NCBI GenBank assembly: GCA_963576725.1
Contig: OY755242.1
Location: 21,201,315 to 21,265,314 of the forward strand
Direction of reading: 5' to 3'
From: Azorinus chamasolen
Taxonomy: Eukaryota > Mollusca > Bivalvia > Cardiida > Solecurtidae
DNA length: 64,000 nt
Position numbers and translations under genes: made by a program. The first letter of the stretch is position 1. Each line of letters begins with the position of its first letter. Below, piece by piece: positions 11,495-22,060 of the stretch. The notes beneath the pieces are model-generated. The model did not search any database. It was not told the origin of the DNA and saw only the letters and a list, made by a program, of their open reading frames with translations.

Positions 11495-11698
11495 CAGTAA
11501 AACCTCGATTATCCGAACACTAAAATACGTATTATTATCGATCGCTAAGACAGATGGCAGCTTAATGCATGGTGAAATTCATACAGAAAGCTCCTCTAGG
11601 AGCTTTCTGCATGACTTTCATCTTGCATTAAGCAGCCACCTTCCTAAAAGGGTCTAAATTCGTTTATAACGAAAATTCGAATAATCGAGATTTTACTG
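11495..11698. mobile_element. Pogo-like MITE, 204 bp, TA target duplication
   Basis: TA flanks both ends. The terminal repeats are CAGTAAAACCTCGATTATCC and CGAATAATCGAGATTTTACTG. Internal arms GGCAGCTTAATGCATGGTG and CTTGCATTAAGCAGCCACC surround the centre AAAGCTCCTCTAGGAGCTTT. A second 204-bp copy is at 51,444-51,647. TA duplication plus CAGT-type ends fit the Tc1/mariner-pogo group (established for that superfamily). Confidence 0.8.
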
Positions 11699-11945
11699 TA
11701 ATATAGACACGATGCTACAATTTCTGTCATGGCCAAAACATCCTGTGTCCACTTGTCATTACAAAAAATAATATCCATGATGATTTTATTTCGTACATGA
11801 TGATCATGGGGTAAATAGGTACAGCTCCATAAATGACGAGCATTTGTGTGAAATGTTAGTCAATCGCAAAGGCCTTTGCCAAAACGACTGCCGTATTTGA
11901 CCTAAACACACGACTATCATACTCAACTGGAAATGACTAACCAAT

Positions 11946-12178
11946 CTTAATCATTTCCCTCCTAGACTATTTTTAAACTCAACCTCTTTGAATAAATCTA
12001 CCGAACATGAGCATCTACTAGAGAAAAGGAAACGTTTATAAGTGTACAGTTTTAACCATTGTGATAAATAGAGTATTTGCTCCTCTGAAACAAATGCTCT
12101 ATTTATCAAAATGGTTTCAAAAATGACTTTTACAGAGGCGTCAAAAAGGCGTCAGTAGTAGAGAATGAGTTAACCCTT
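11946..12178. mobile_element. TTAA-type palindromic MITE (GTGATAAATAGAG family)
   Basis: The centre is CCATTGTGATAAATAGAG...CTCTATTTATCAAAATGG with a degenerate apex. The right end AGAATGAG abuts TTAA, and the left end CATTTCCCTCCTAG lies after TTAAT. Confidence 0.5.
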
Positions 12179-12294
12179 TCCTTCGTAAATATTCATGTGA
12201 GAGGTAATATACGTATGGATACTGTTCTGCTGAATTTTATAATGGACTCATAAAGAAAATAATTTAGCCATGGCAAAAACTGTAGAATCATATA

Positions 12295-12417
12295 CAGTAA
12301 AACCTCTCTATAACGGCCACTAAATTATGTTAATTAGTTGGTATTTAGGGCAGGTGCCTTACTTTTTACACAAAATACTTGATGTAATTTATGGGCCGTT
12401 ATAAAGAGGTTTTACTG
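12295..12417. mobile_element. Internally deleted pogo-like MITE, 123 bp
   Basis: TA-flanked ends CAGTAAAACCTCTCTATAAC and GGCCGTTATAAAGAGG followed by TTTTACTG. Most of the central palindrome is lost, leaving only GGCAGGTGCCT. Confidence 0.7.
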
Positions 12418-13934
12418 TATACATAGCCCCATAAGCAAACTGGAAGACCCTCGCCACACGGCTCTTATACGAACCGTCCGATTCAGATCTTCCCTGTTAA
12501 AAGACGTCTCCATCAAGGAAAGGGTCTAATGTACTTATTTCTGGCTATGAATTTACTTACGTATATACACTGTACACAACCAGTTCATCATCTGCTCAAA
12601 ACTGCTCAGCACTAACACGCAGCTATACTGCCCTTCCCTAAATTTCTTACTGATTACAAAGAATATTGTAACGTCTGGCGACATGTATACTCGGCATCTG
12701 ATCTGGATCAAAATTGTTTACAAAAGTGATAACTACTTATCATCCCTTTCCCTCATATAGACAACTTTTGGCACCTTTGCAAACAGAGTAGACCCAGATC
12801 AGACGGCCACTATAGGAGTTGTCTGATCTGTGTCTGCTCTGTTTGTCGATGGGATTATATAATTCTGAGCCAAGTATAAACATGCCATGCTCATTTGGAC
12901 CCAAGCTGTTTGCAAATGGTAGACTGGGTTAACTTGCAATCGGCAGCATAAAGGTTATATTTGGTTACCGTATGTCGATTACAATGTCTAAATTTAACTC
13001 AATGATGAAGAGTATCAAATTCCGGAAGTCACAATTAAAGATCTCTATCTAAACGACTTAGTCAGTATATTGACTAAAGGCACGTGGTTCTTCTTCACGT
13101 TTACCCATCGAACACACGATTTCGATGCAGCAAATCAAATGACCGTCAACACGCAACGAGCGAATCTATAAGGTTAACATAGGTTTGCAAACTATGTCTT
13201 GTTTGGACCGATGCTAGACGTGGGGAAAAAAGTAAGACATTTCTATCGACGAAAATATAGATCCAGCTTATAATATTATATGAACAGGGAATGTTTTGTC
13301 CATGACAGAAACTGTATAATAAGATCTATATATTTCCATAAGCAAGCAGAGCAGACTTTGATCAGACGGCTCCTACAGGAGCTAGCTAGGCGTCTGATCT
13401 GGGTCGGTCCTAATTGTAAAAGACGTTTCTATCAGGTAAAGGGTTATTAAAATATATGTAAATAGTTGTGGTCATCGTACAAATAGTGTACTCTGCACCA
13501 CAGGTGCCAGGCGCGTGACAATTTCATAAGTACTACTAATAAACATCTTCAAATACGTTTAGAAATCATACTTTGGCAGCAGTATAGTATTATACTATGC
13601 GAAAAAAAACCCACACATTTTTTTCTGAGTACAGTATTTAAGAAATGGTCACGCACCTGGTACCTTTGCTCTGCACTGCCGAGATTTTACCATGACAACG
13701 GTCGCTAAAAAGTGCTGATGTCATTGTAAGGTCGCTGTGGTGCTCTCTCTGCATGAAACACTCACTGATTGGTAATAATTATCACATATCGATTAAGGAT
13801 ATCTCCCTCCTCTATTCCTCGCTTTCTTTCCCTCTCTCCTTCACACACGAACACTCTTTCTATCTTTTTTCTCGTCCTTTTTACATTATTCTCGCTCGTT
13901 TGATCGCTATATACATATTTTTGTCTCTATCCCC
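12418..13934. other. Non-coding with several TTAA/hairpin MITE remnants
   Basis: Hairpins of the GATCAGACGG family are at about 12,430-12,510, 12,770-12,850 (GTAGACCCAGATCAGACGG and its mirror) and 13,350-13,430. No gene or RNA is recognised. The whole stretch is missing from copy B. Confidence 0.5.
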
Positions 13935-13959
13935 ATCTCTCTCTCTCTCACTCTCTCTC

Positions 13960-14003
<44 letters not shown>
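13935..14003 (+). repeat. (CT)n microsatellite
   Basis: Almost pure CT dinucleotides with two CA interruptions, about 315 bp upstream of the epimerase-like start codon. Apparent Ser/Leu ORFs here are artefacts of the repeat. Confidence 0.95.
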
Positions 14004-14005
<2 letters not shown>

Positions 14006-14317
14006 ATTTCTTGCCAACGCACCTTCCTCAAGAATTCCGATTCAAACATGGCATTTGGTTATTCGTGTAGCGAAGTGGTCCATGAAACCGGATACCACGC
14101 AAACATAGGCGCAGACTACACACGTGAACTTTACAGTGGAACTAACACAGGTTAATGTACGACAGTACTTGCACACACCATCATCTTTCTTGGACAAGCT
14201 AATTGCATATTGTTGATGTAATTTGCCAATCATGTAACAACTTAGACCTCGCGGTATCTATCCCTTGGATAATAGCAATCTGTGTACATGCAGGTGAATA
14301 CACGACAAAAAGTGGTA

Positions 14318-15550
14318 ATGGATAGTTTGTATACAGCGAGTTTCTACAGCTTATCTCGCAAACATGCAGCACTAATATTTCTACTCTGTGCACACGTAGT
14401 ACACTCTACTCCGAAATTTAGCGAGACAGAGAAGACGGAGACGAAAACTATTCTTGTATTTGGTGGAAATGGGTTTATTGGTACCGCAACTGTGGAGAAA
14501 CTGCTACACGCAAATCACACTGTTGTGATTGTGAATCGAGGTAATTGGTACTGGGATTCTGCCGAAACTGTGAAACCATTTGTGAAGCATTTACAGTGTG
14601 ACCGCATGCAGTCATTACAGAAATGTTCAGACCTACAACATTACATCTGGAGTGAGAATTCTCCATCACATTTTGATGCAGTTGTGGATTTTAGTGGATA
14701 TCACCTTTTCGAAATATCAGATGCACTGGGAATACTGAAAGGAAAGTTAAAACGCTACATATTCATTAGCAGTGACTCTGTATATGAGGTTTGCAACAAA
14801 ACTCACAGTGAATTCACACGAGAAGAAGATGCAAAACGACCAGAATCACCCGAAGACATGGCAATGTTTAGTGCCCGTGATGATTATGGAAACCGGAAAT
14901 TGAAATGTGAAGAGGAACTCCAAAAACAGACAGGAAGTGACGACAGTGTTCCATATATCGCATTCAGACTTCCGGATGTTGTTGGTCCTCGAGATAACAC
15001 ATACAGGTGGTGGATATATCAGTTATGGATTAAATTGAGTAACTATTTAGACAAGCACCTGTCTGTTCCACGTGACTTCTTGGATAAGCCAATCAGTTTT
15101 GTATTTGTAGATGACGTTGCTGACATAATCACCGACGTAATAGACTACGGAGATGACGTTTACAACCAAGCATACAACCTCGCAAACAGCGAGCACCCAA
15201 CACTGGTCGAATTTCTACACGATTTAATGGATACTTTAGACGTGGAAGACATCGAGATTTTGCCCGACGATGACGGACGATTTCGGTTATTTCCATCTGT
15301 TAAGCTTGGTCCGGTTGACACTTCGAAAGCTAGGCGTGTTCTCCGATGGAACCCAACTTCATGGATTGATATTATGGAATCTACTACCATGTTCTATGAG
15401 ACTGCGATCTCAAATCAGAGTTACGACGCCGCACGTCGACAAGTTGTCAAAACAATGCAAGACTACTTTTCCGAAAACCCGGTTAAAGTGAATCATGGCT
15501 TAAGAGACATTTATGATGTAACGCTAGCAAGCTCTCACGATGAACTGTGA
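14318..15550 (+). CDS. NAD-dependent epimerase/dehydratase-like protein (extended SDR), secretory signal
   Basis: An intact 410-codon intronless frame starting at the ATG of MDSLYTASF. An ATG ten codons upstream (14,288) is also possible, but this start places a hydrophobic segment (ALIFLLCAHVV, residues 18-28) as a plausible signal peptide or anchor. The Rossmann NAD(P)-binding motif GGNGFIG begins at about residue 49. A VVDFSGYH segment follows, then FISSDSVYE, which supplies the catalytic Ser region. The Y-x3-K motif is YGNRK at about residues 190-194. Further on are RLPDVVGPRDNT and FVFVDDVADI, as in extended short-chain dehydrogenases (UDP-sugar epimerases, dTDP-glucose dehydratases, CSP41-like proteins). 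The substrate is unknown. The lack of introns could mean an old retrocopy. The partial duplicate at 46,115-46,942 carries a stop codon, which argues that only this copy functions. Confidence 0.85.
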   Translation: MDSLYTASFYSLSRKHAALIFLLCAHVVHSTPKFSETEKTETKTILVFGGNGFIGTATVEKLLHANHTVVIVNRGNWYWDSAETVKPFVKHLQCDRMQSLQKCSDLQHYIWSENSPSHFDAVVDFSGYHLFEISDALGILKGKLKRYIFISSDSVYEVCNKTHSEFTREEDAKRPESPEDMAMFSARDDYGNRKLKCEEELQKQTGSDDSVPYIAFRLPDVVGPRDNTYRWWIYQLWIKLSNYLDKHLSVPRDFLDKPISFVFVDDVADIITDVIDYGDDVYNQAYNLANSEHPTLVEFLHDLMDTLDVEDIEILPDDDGRFRLFPSVKLGPVDTSKARRVLRWNPTSWIDIMESTTMFYETAISNQSYDAARRQVVKTMQDYFSENPVKVNHGLRDIYDVTLASSHDEL

Positions 15551-15753
15551 CCCATCAAATTGCATAAACCTGAAATCATGACAATATATGCTGTTTTGTT
15601 CCTCAGCCAATTACGATATGATTTAATGTAATGGTTTGAAACCATTTTGCCACACATTCAGTGGTAAAAATCATACATTAACGTCTCGTAAATGCGTAAC
15701 GCTACCCCATATTTTATTAACATCGGAGTGTGTACAAACAAGCAGTTGCTTAA

Positions 15754-15991
15754 CCCTTTCCCTGTTCTATGTTAATTCCAAATTTCAGTACCTACTGATT
15801 ATTTAGGCTATGGACAAAATGAAATATGGGAGATGGAGCATTGTAGCCATTTTAGAAACTAAAGACACAGGCCTATCAAATTTCATTAGCAAACAGAGTA
15901 GACCCTGATCAGACGGCTTCTCTATGAGCCGTCTGATCTGGGTCTACACTGTTTGCAAATGCGTGAAAACACGTTTGTATGAGGGAAAGGG
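15754..15991. mobile_element. piggyBac-like MITE, TTAA target duplication
   Basis: TTAA on both sides, with ends CCCTTTCCCTG and TGAGGGAAAGGG. The hairpin GTAGACCCTGATCAGACGGC...GCCGTCTGATCTGGGTCTAC lies in the right half. TTAA duplication and CCCTTT ends fit the piggyBac superfamily. The copy B equivalent is 47,146-47,382; diverged relatives are at 24,554-24,806 and 51,840-52,081. Confidence 0.75.
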
Positions 15992-16843
15992 TTAATGCAG
16001 AGCTATTAAAGTGATACAGAAACCTGTAGGAGCTTTCTGTATAACTTTTTTGTCCTGCATTAAGCTATCACCAGTTTAAGAAAATCCAGAATTAAACTTC
16101 GTTTGAATGGTCGTATTAGCCAGACTATACTGCGCTGGGTTTGCACATTTTGTATTTTATACATGCGATTTCTAAGTGCCAAAGTATTTCACACTAATGA
16201 ACGGGTATTCGTGTATTGGATTAGACTGAGTATTTCAAATAATCCAGTTATTGAAGCGTAGCCCGTACAGCAGAACTGCTTTAAAACTACCACTTAATCC
16301 TTTACTCCATGAAAATTCATGTAAGAAATATTAAAATAAAGACTATATATTAGATCGTTTTTATAATGGAATATGGACGAAATACATTTTAACTCTGGCA
16401 GAAACTGTATATGAAACACTAAGCAAACAGAGCAGACCCTGATCAGATAGCTCCAATAGGAGCCGTCTGGACTTGGTCTACTCTGTTTGAAAAGGCGTAG
16501 AAAGGCGTTTTAGTATGAGGGAAAAGGCTAAATGGTCGCTATGGAGGCTTTACTGTACTGTCTAAATATAAATATCAAAATACTCTCTTCCATGCAGTGT
16601 GGCAGTTCACGTGCACTACAGAATTGTCCTTATCCCTGAGAATGCGGGAAGGAAATGTCTTGGTATTTATAAACAGTAAAGACTCGGATCAGCGTGCTTC
16701 TAGAGGAGTCCTTTGATTAGAATCTGTACTGTTTGTTTTCAAATATCATGTAATAAACTAAAGACTTTTCACACTGTGTGTGCTCATTCCAATTTAAACA
16801 TTCAGCATTCAAAGGATTCTTGCTAAACTATCTACCAATAAAT
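15992..16843. other. Non-coding with MITE remnants
   Basis: Half of a palindromic element (TGCAGAGCTATTAAAGTG ... CCTGCATTAAGCTATCACC) lies at about 15,995-16,075. A GATCAGATAGCTCC hairpin of the piggyBac-like family is at about 16,420-16,500. Conserved in copy B at 47,383-48,232. No gene is seen. Confidence 0.5.
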
Positions 16844-16957
16844 GTCAAATAGTGGGGCTAGATTGTCAAATAGAGGGGCTAGATTGTCAAATAGAGGGGA
16901 TAGATTGTCAAATAGTGGGGCTAGATTGTCAAATTGTGGGACTAGATTGTCAAATAC
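16844..16957 (+). repeat. 21-bp minisatellite, 5 units (4 in copy B)
   Basis: The unit GTCAAATAGTGGGGCTAGAT plus T is repeated five times with small changes. The copy B array (48,233-48,324) has four units. Because 21 is a multiple of 3 it reads as a 7-residue repeat, but nothing supports a gene. Confidence 0.9.
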
Positions 16958-17002
16958 AGTATAACCTGCGGCCTTTCATTGTTTTGAACTTAGGAGTCTT
17001 AA

Positions 17003-17243
17003 CCCTTTGCTTGCTATTCACGTCAATATACCTACCTGTAAAAAGTGAAGACCCAGATGAGACAGCTCCTGCAGGAGATGTCTCATCAGGGTCTGCACTA
17101 TTTACAAGTTGATTGTGCAACCAGTGCACTCCACAGCAGTGATTGCACCGCGAAATACTTGTACACAGTGAAGATATATGTAATTATACACAGGGCATGG
17201 GTAAAGAAGGAGAAATGTATTTTAAAATTCAGCAAGAGAAGGG
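17003..17243. mobile_element. TTAA-flanked MITE, CTCCTGCAGGAG centre
   Basis: TTAA on both sides with ends CCCTTTGCTTGCTATTC and GCAAGAGAAGGG. The hairpin AGATGAGACAGCTCCTGCAG...TCTCATCAGGGTCTGCAC is off-centre. Copy B has 48,371-48,612, and a third insertion occurs only in copy B at 36,854-37,095. Confidence 0.8.
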
Positions 17244-17873
17244 TTAATAATACAAGGCAAAGGTAATGCAGAATGTTCCTTTTGATGGCCTTCTAAGACA
17301 GATTCCACTGTAATGGATTTTGAATAAGGTATAAAATATTTTGAATCCAATATAATCCATTTGTATACCTGTTAATAGTGTTAAATAAACTGTCTAGATG
17401 TCTGTAGACCCAGACTAATGGAACTCTGATGGAGCCCCTGCAGGGTATTCATCACAACAAAATATTTTCGAAAAGTCAGGTCAACACATAAATGTAGACA
17501 AATTCATTAACCATTTATTCTATGGAGACACCCATGACACCTTTGCAAACAGAGACGACCAAGACCAAACGGCTTCTGTCTGCAGGGTCCGCTCTGTTTG
17601 CTGATGGAATAACATAGATCTGATTCTACAGTTTCTTCGACACTTGCCAAACATTTTCTTGTTCATATGCAATTATAAAAAACTGCTAAGTGATATTTGT
17701 ACCTGCATTAATTAGTTACATGAATATTCAATGAGTAAAGGGTTTACCATTTCCCTGTTCGGTATTCATGCAACAAAACATGATATCATGAATATTTTAA
17801 GCTGATTTTTTATAATGTAACCCTGATGAGACGGTTCATTTACTAGACGTTAAAATGTATGTACATTAAAACC

Positions 17874-18066
17874 TCTCTATAACGGCCACTAAGTTACATC
17901 AAGTATTTTTTGTTAAAGGCAGGTGGCTGCTTAACGAAAGTGAAAGTACAACGGAACGCTCCTATAGGAACGTTCTGTTTTACTTTCACCTTACTTTAAG
18001 CAACCACCTGCCCTAAATACCAACTAATTAACACAATTTAGTGGTCGTTATAGAGAGGTTTCCTTG
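17874..18066. mobile_element. Pogo-like MITE (CTATAACGGCCAC type)
   Basis: Ends CATTAAAACCTCTCTATAAC and GTCGTTATAGAGAGG followed by TTTCCTTG. The inner arms are GGCAGGTGGCTGCTTAACG and AAGCAACCACCTGCC, with centre ACGCTCCTATAGGAACGT. The copy B equivalent is 49,228-49,432. Confidence 0.7.
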
Positions 18067-18121
18067 TAGTGGTACATGTAAACATGATCGTTTGACATAG
18101 GCAGGAGCTTATATGTGTATA

Positions 18122-18273
18122 CAGTAAAACCTCTCTATACCGATCATTAAATTGTGTTAATTAGTTCGTATTTTGAGCGTTCTGTTTTACTTTCACTTTG
18201 CTTTAAGCAGCCATCTGTCCTAAATACCAACTGATAAACACAATTTAGTGGCCATTATAGAGAGGTTTTACTG
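18122..18273. mobile_element. Pogo-like MITE, internally deleted
   Basis: Ends CAGTAAAACCTCTCTATACC and GCCATTATAGAGAGG followed by TTTTACTG. The left half of the central palindrome is missing. The copy B equivalent is 49,498-49,639, with the same deletion, so the deletion predates the A/B split. Confidence 0.7.
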
Positions 18274-18451
18274 CAAACTTTTCAAGGGAATATTTTGTCT
18301 TTGCAGAAGCTGTTGACTCATATGTATATTATTCCATAAGTAAACAGAGCACACCCTGATCAGACGGCTCCTACAGGAGCCATATGACCTGGGTCTACTC
18401 TGTTTGCAAATGCATCAATAGGCGTTTGTATGAGGGACATACGGGTATTAA

Positions 18452-18672
18452 CCCATTACCTCATAGGGTATTTTTAGAAACAACCTCTTTGAATAAATTT
18501 ACCGAATAGGAGCATTAACTAGAGAAAAGGAAAATTTTAGAATTTTGTAGTTTGAAACCATTGTGATAAATAGAGCATTTGCTCCTATAGGAGCAAATGC
18601 TCAATTTATCACAATGGTTTCACAGAGTGACTTTTACAGAGTCGTCAAAAGTCGTCAATATGAGGGAAAGGG
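18452..18672. mobile_element. TTAA-flanked palindromic MITE (GTGATAAATAGAG family)
   Basis: TTAA on both sides with ends CCCATTACCTCATAGGG and TATGAGGGAAAGGG. The central hairpin runs from GAAACCATTGTGATAAATAG through CTCCTATAGGAG to its mirror. The copy B equivalent is 49,818-50,038; another close copy is at 52,566-52,783. Confidence 0.8.
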
Positions 18673-18751
18673 TTAAGACATACGGGTATAATCAGTATGG
18701 GGCAAAATAGATATTGCTTTGTAATCACCACACTAGGCTGTGAGTCAAAGT

Positions 18752-18970
18752 GGACTGAAGGAATTATCAGCTGAAAATATGTACCTGGCACAAAGTAGCT
18801 TGAAGGAATTACCAGCTGCAAATATGTACCTGGCACAAAGTAGCTTGAAGGAATTACCAGCTGCAAATATGTACCTGACACAAAGTGGCCTGAAGGAATT
18901 ATCAGCTGCAAATATGTACCTGGCACAAAGTGGACTGAGGGAATTACCAGCTGCAAATATGTACCTGACA
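18752..18970 (+). repeat. 45-bp minisatellite, ~5 units
   Basis: The unit starts GGCCTGAAGGAATTATCAGC and ends ACCTGACACAAAGT. Five units are present here and also at 50,122-50,340 in copy B. It is open in several frames on both strands only because 45 is divisible by three. Confidence 0.9.
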
Positions 18971-19156
18971 TTAATTAACAATTTCCATCATATAAACGCC
19001 TTTTCATGCATTTACAAACAGGGTAGACCCAGATCAAACGGTTCCAACCGCAGCTATCTGATCAGAGCATGAACTGTTTGCTATTGACTAATATATATCT
19101 GTGCTCATTGCCAAAAGTCATATGTTCAAGTGGCGTTATAAACTATCATCTAATTA

Positions 19157-19517
19157 CAGTGCTCCCTCCCTACAACGGCCCTCTCAATAACGATTCCCTC
19201 CTTACCTCAACGCATGTCACTGTTTCCGAAACAACAAGACTCCAGAAACAACTTTTTACATCGTATTTTCTTTATGCCTCCATCAAACCCTATGTTGTGA
19301 CCACTCTTTAGAATCGTCACTTTGTGACGATTCTAAAGAGTGGTCACAACATAGGGTTTGATAGAGGCATAACGATTTTAGTTCTCGAAATACACATTAT
19401 CTGGGGATCTGCAAACAAGCTAATTATGTTTGATTTTCCCTCCCTATAACAACTCCCTCTGAACAACACATACAATCTTCGTATCCCAAAGGATGTCGTT
19501 GTAGAGAGGGAGCACTG
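19157..19517 (+). mobile_element. 361-bp TA-flanked MITE, full length
   Basis: TA on both sides. The terminal repeats are CAGTGCTCCCTCCCTACAAC and GTTGTAGAGAGGGAGCACTG. The centre is a long hairpin, ACCACTCTTTAGAATCGTCA with its mirror. There is no ORF. The left flank matches copy B (up to about 51,138) and the right flank matches sequence after 63,188, so this copy sits at a recombination junction. Confidence 0.85.
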
Positions 19518-19715
19518 TAGTCTGTTTGCAAAAGCGTGAAATTGCGCTTCTATCAGCTAAAATATTAACTTGTTGTTTCGTTATCTGTTATAAAACTGGT
19601 ATGTTTTAAAACGTGGCCAAAAACTATAAATTCAGAGACTTGTTATCAATAGGTGATTTACAGGTGATGTTTTCCCATCTGCCAAAATTCAGTCCAGAAA
19701 AAAAACAGTATTTAA

Positions 19716-19910
19716 CCCATTCCCTCCTACTGGTGCATTTTTACGCCTCTGTAAATGCCATATTTTGAAACCATGGTGATAAATAGAGCATTTGCACCTA
19801 TGGTTTCAAAATTAGACAATTCTTAACTTTTACTTTTCTCTAGTAAATGCTATTTTTCGGTAGATTTATACAAAGATTCTGTGTCTAAAAATAATGAAGA
19901 AAGGAATGAG
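19716..19910. mobile_element. TTAA-flanked palindromic MITE, apex-deleted
   Basis: TTAA on both sides with ends CCCATTCCCTCCTAC and GAAAGGAATGAG. GAAACCATGGTGATAAATAG is present, but most of the mirror arm is lost. The duplicate is 63,385-63,581. Confidence 0.7.
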
Positions 19911-20118
19911 TTAATAGATTCATTACATTCATGTTCATGTGAGAAATAGTGACTGTATGACTATTGATAAGATTAATTTTATCATGACATAACGTATATA
20001 CAGGGGCCGTTTCGATGTCAGAAACAACAATCTGAATTGCGATCCTATTCAGATGGATCCTACAGGAGTAGTCCAATCTGGATCTATTCTATTTGAAAAT
20101 GTGCCACAGGTCGCTTAA

Positions 20119-20367
20119 CCATTTACTCCATGAATATTCGTTATGACATCATGACTATTAATTAACTTAATTGTTATAATCGCACATGGATACTGGACGT
20201 TTGGCCATGCAACAACTTTAGAATCAAACTTACATTACATCATATAAGCAAGCAGAGCAGACCCTGGTCAGACGGATCCTATAGGAGGGCTCTTATAGGA
20301 GCCGAGCCGTCTGATCTGGATCTACTGTTTGTGGAGGCATAGAAAGGCGTATTTATGGAGTAAAGGG
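20119..20367. mobile_element. piggyBac-like MITE with double hairpin apex
   Basis: The left side is TTAA followed by CCATTTACTCCATGAATATT; the right end is TATGGAGTAAAGGG followed by TTAC. The apex contains GGATCCTATAGGAGGGC and then GGCTCTTATAGGAGCCG, a duplicated apex that is also present at 63,950-63,982. Confidence 0.65.
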
Positions 20368-21354
20368 TTACAGTCGTATCATAGGAAAAAAGTATGTTAA
20401 AGAGCGCATCTATGAAGTAAAGGGTTAACTTTGAGAAAATGTAAATTAAATATAAATCAATTATCGCCAGTTTTAGTTGCCAGAAAGCATGCGATATTGT
20501 AGGAACGTGCGGGTACAGTGTATGACCCGCTAAGTAGATATACAGCAGATCCCCTCTAAAGTAACCACTTAAGAGACATTGTCGTCATTTGAATAAAGTT
20601 GTTGCTTAGCGCAGGACAAAGGTAATGTATAAAACTCATGTAGGAGCCTTCTGCATATATTTCGTCCTGCATTAAGCTACCCCTCCTTTACGACTCAGTA
20701 TTAGACCTCTTAAGTGGCTAACAAAAATAAGTCTAATTATGGGTCTGTTAGGCAGGTGGTAGCTTAATGTATGCCAGAAGCAATGCAGGAAGCTCCTATA
20801 GGAACTGTCTGCATTACTTTTGCCCTGTATTAAGCAACCACCTGTCTTTCAAGACTTCCATGTCCAATAATTGAGTGGCCGCTTAAGACACATTCTAGTG
20901 TATTCACTTGTGAAATATTTATTATGAATATTAATTAGTTGAATCATTCATAAGGTGGATCAGCTCGAGCCAGCAATTAGTGCAGCCGCTGTAAAGACTC
21001 TCATATGGGCCTACACTATATTCAAATATAATTGCGCAAACAGTCGTTTATAAAAAGGAAAGGGCTGAGCCAATATCGAAATTAAACTGATCCGTTATTT
21101 CGCTGCAAATGTCGCCTCTGTAATTACCTATGCAGACAGTTTTGACACAGATAAGACGCTGAGTGATTCGGCGTCTCACCAGATTTATAGCTGTTTGTTA
21201 CTGTGATTATATCATAGAAAAATGAGTAGATGACAAAATCTAGCAGTGAAAGGGTTTAGGTTATCGTCCATTAACAAGAATGTTATGACTTGCAAAATTA
21301 CATTGCATCTTGTAAAACTGCTGTACAGTTAAAAAAGCTGCACTTCGAAGTACC
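20368..21354. other. Non-coding; composite palindromic MITE at about 20,548-20,900
   Basis: Two palindromic modules (GCTTAGCGCAGGACAAAGG..., then GGCAGGTGGTAGCTTAATG with its mirror TTAAGCAACCACCTGTC) share outer ends CCCCTCTAAAGTAACCAC and GTGGCCGCTTAAGACAC. This looks like one element nested in another. No gene is seen in the rest of the stretch. Confidence 0.5.
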
Positions 21355-21838
21355 ATAAAACCCTTCAACGGGGACCTCCATCAAGACGTCTACAACTGGG
21401 TGTTAAAACCCTTCAATAGGGACCTTCAGCAAGAGGTCTACATCTGGGTGTTAAAACCCTTCAACAGAGACCTCCAGAAAGAGGTCTGCATCTGGGTGTT
21501 AAAACCCTTCAACAAGGACCTCCAGCAAGAGGTCTACATCTGGGTGTTAAAACCCTTCAACGGGGACCTCCAGCAAGAGGTCTACATCTGGGTGTTAAAA
21601 CCCTTCAACGGGGACCTCCAGCAAGAGGTCTACATCTGGGTGTTAAAACCCTTCAACAGGGACCTCCAGCAAGAGGTCTACATCTGGGTGTTAAAACCCT
21701 TCAACGGGGACCTCCAGCAAGAGGTCTACATCTGGGTGTTAAAACCCTTCAACAGGGACCTCCAGCAAGAGGTCTACATCTGGGAGTTAAAACCCTTCAA
21801 CAGGGACCTCCATCAAGAGGTCTACATCTGGGTGTTAA
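21355..21838 (+). repeat. 48-bp minisatellite, ~10 units
   Basis: The unit contains TTAAAACCCTTCAACAGGGA, CCTCCAGCAAGAGG and TCTACATCTGGGTG. The 48-bp period makes a 16-residue in-frame repeat (VLKPFNRDLQQEVYIW) over 21,400-21,870, but there is no signal peptide, no ATG context and no known homology. I treat it as non-coding. Confidence 0.95.
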
Positions 21839-22060
21839 CTGTAAATGGTAGCTTTATGCAGGACGCATAATGTAGACATGATTCCATAGTTGTTGCCATA
21901 CTCAAACATTTAACTGTTCAAATGCTGGTCTAAAATTACTGACAGCCAATCACATGTTATATTCATAGTCATTAGTTCTTACATTGGAAGCAATCTTAAA
22001 CAATAGTTCATCTAAAATTGGTATGGATGGCGTTTAGATTGATGAATATGTTTGAATTAC

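Larger units (their letters stand above)
1..19156 (+). repeat. Segmental duplication, copy A (partner 33,470-51,140)
   Basis: Nearly every stretch here recurs in the same order and orientation from 33,470 onward; position 1 aligns with 33,470. The copies are highly similar but differ by many substitutions and by discrete indels: the LINE at 8,735, the extra block at 6,118-6,412, and the epimerase 5' half, which is present only here. The window opens inside a MITE whose complete counterpart is 33,313-33,501, so the repeat may extend further left. It may be a true tandem duplication or two haplotypes assembled in series. Confidence 0.85.

Noticed and set aside
13753..14070. 105-codon ORF rich in Ser/Leu
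   Set aside because: Caused by the (CT)n microsatellite.
14318..15550. ATG at 14,288 or GTG at 14,282 as start of the epimerase gene
   Set aside because: GTG starts do not apply to a nuclear eukaryotic gene, and the 14,288 ATG puts ten polar residues before the likely signal peptide. 14,318 is preferred, though 14,288 cannot be excluded.
18740..19072. 110-codon ORF with 15-residue repeats (and reverse-strand ORFs over the same bases)
   Set aside because: A 45-bp minisatellite that is open in several frames on both strands, with no evidence of coding.
21400..21870. 156-codon ORF with nine 16-residue repeats
   Set aside because: The frame is open only because the 48-bp minisatellite period is divisible by three. 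It has no start context, signal peptide or known family, and other frames of such repeats are open too.
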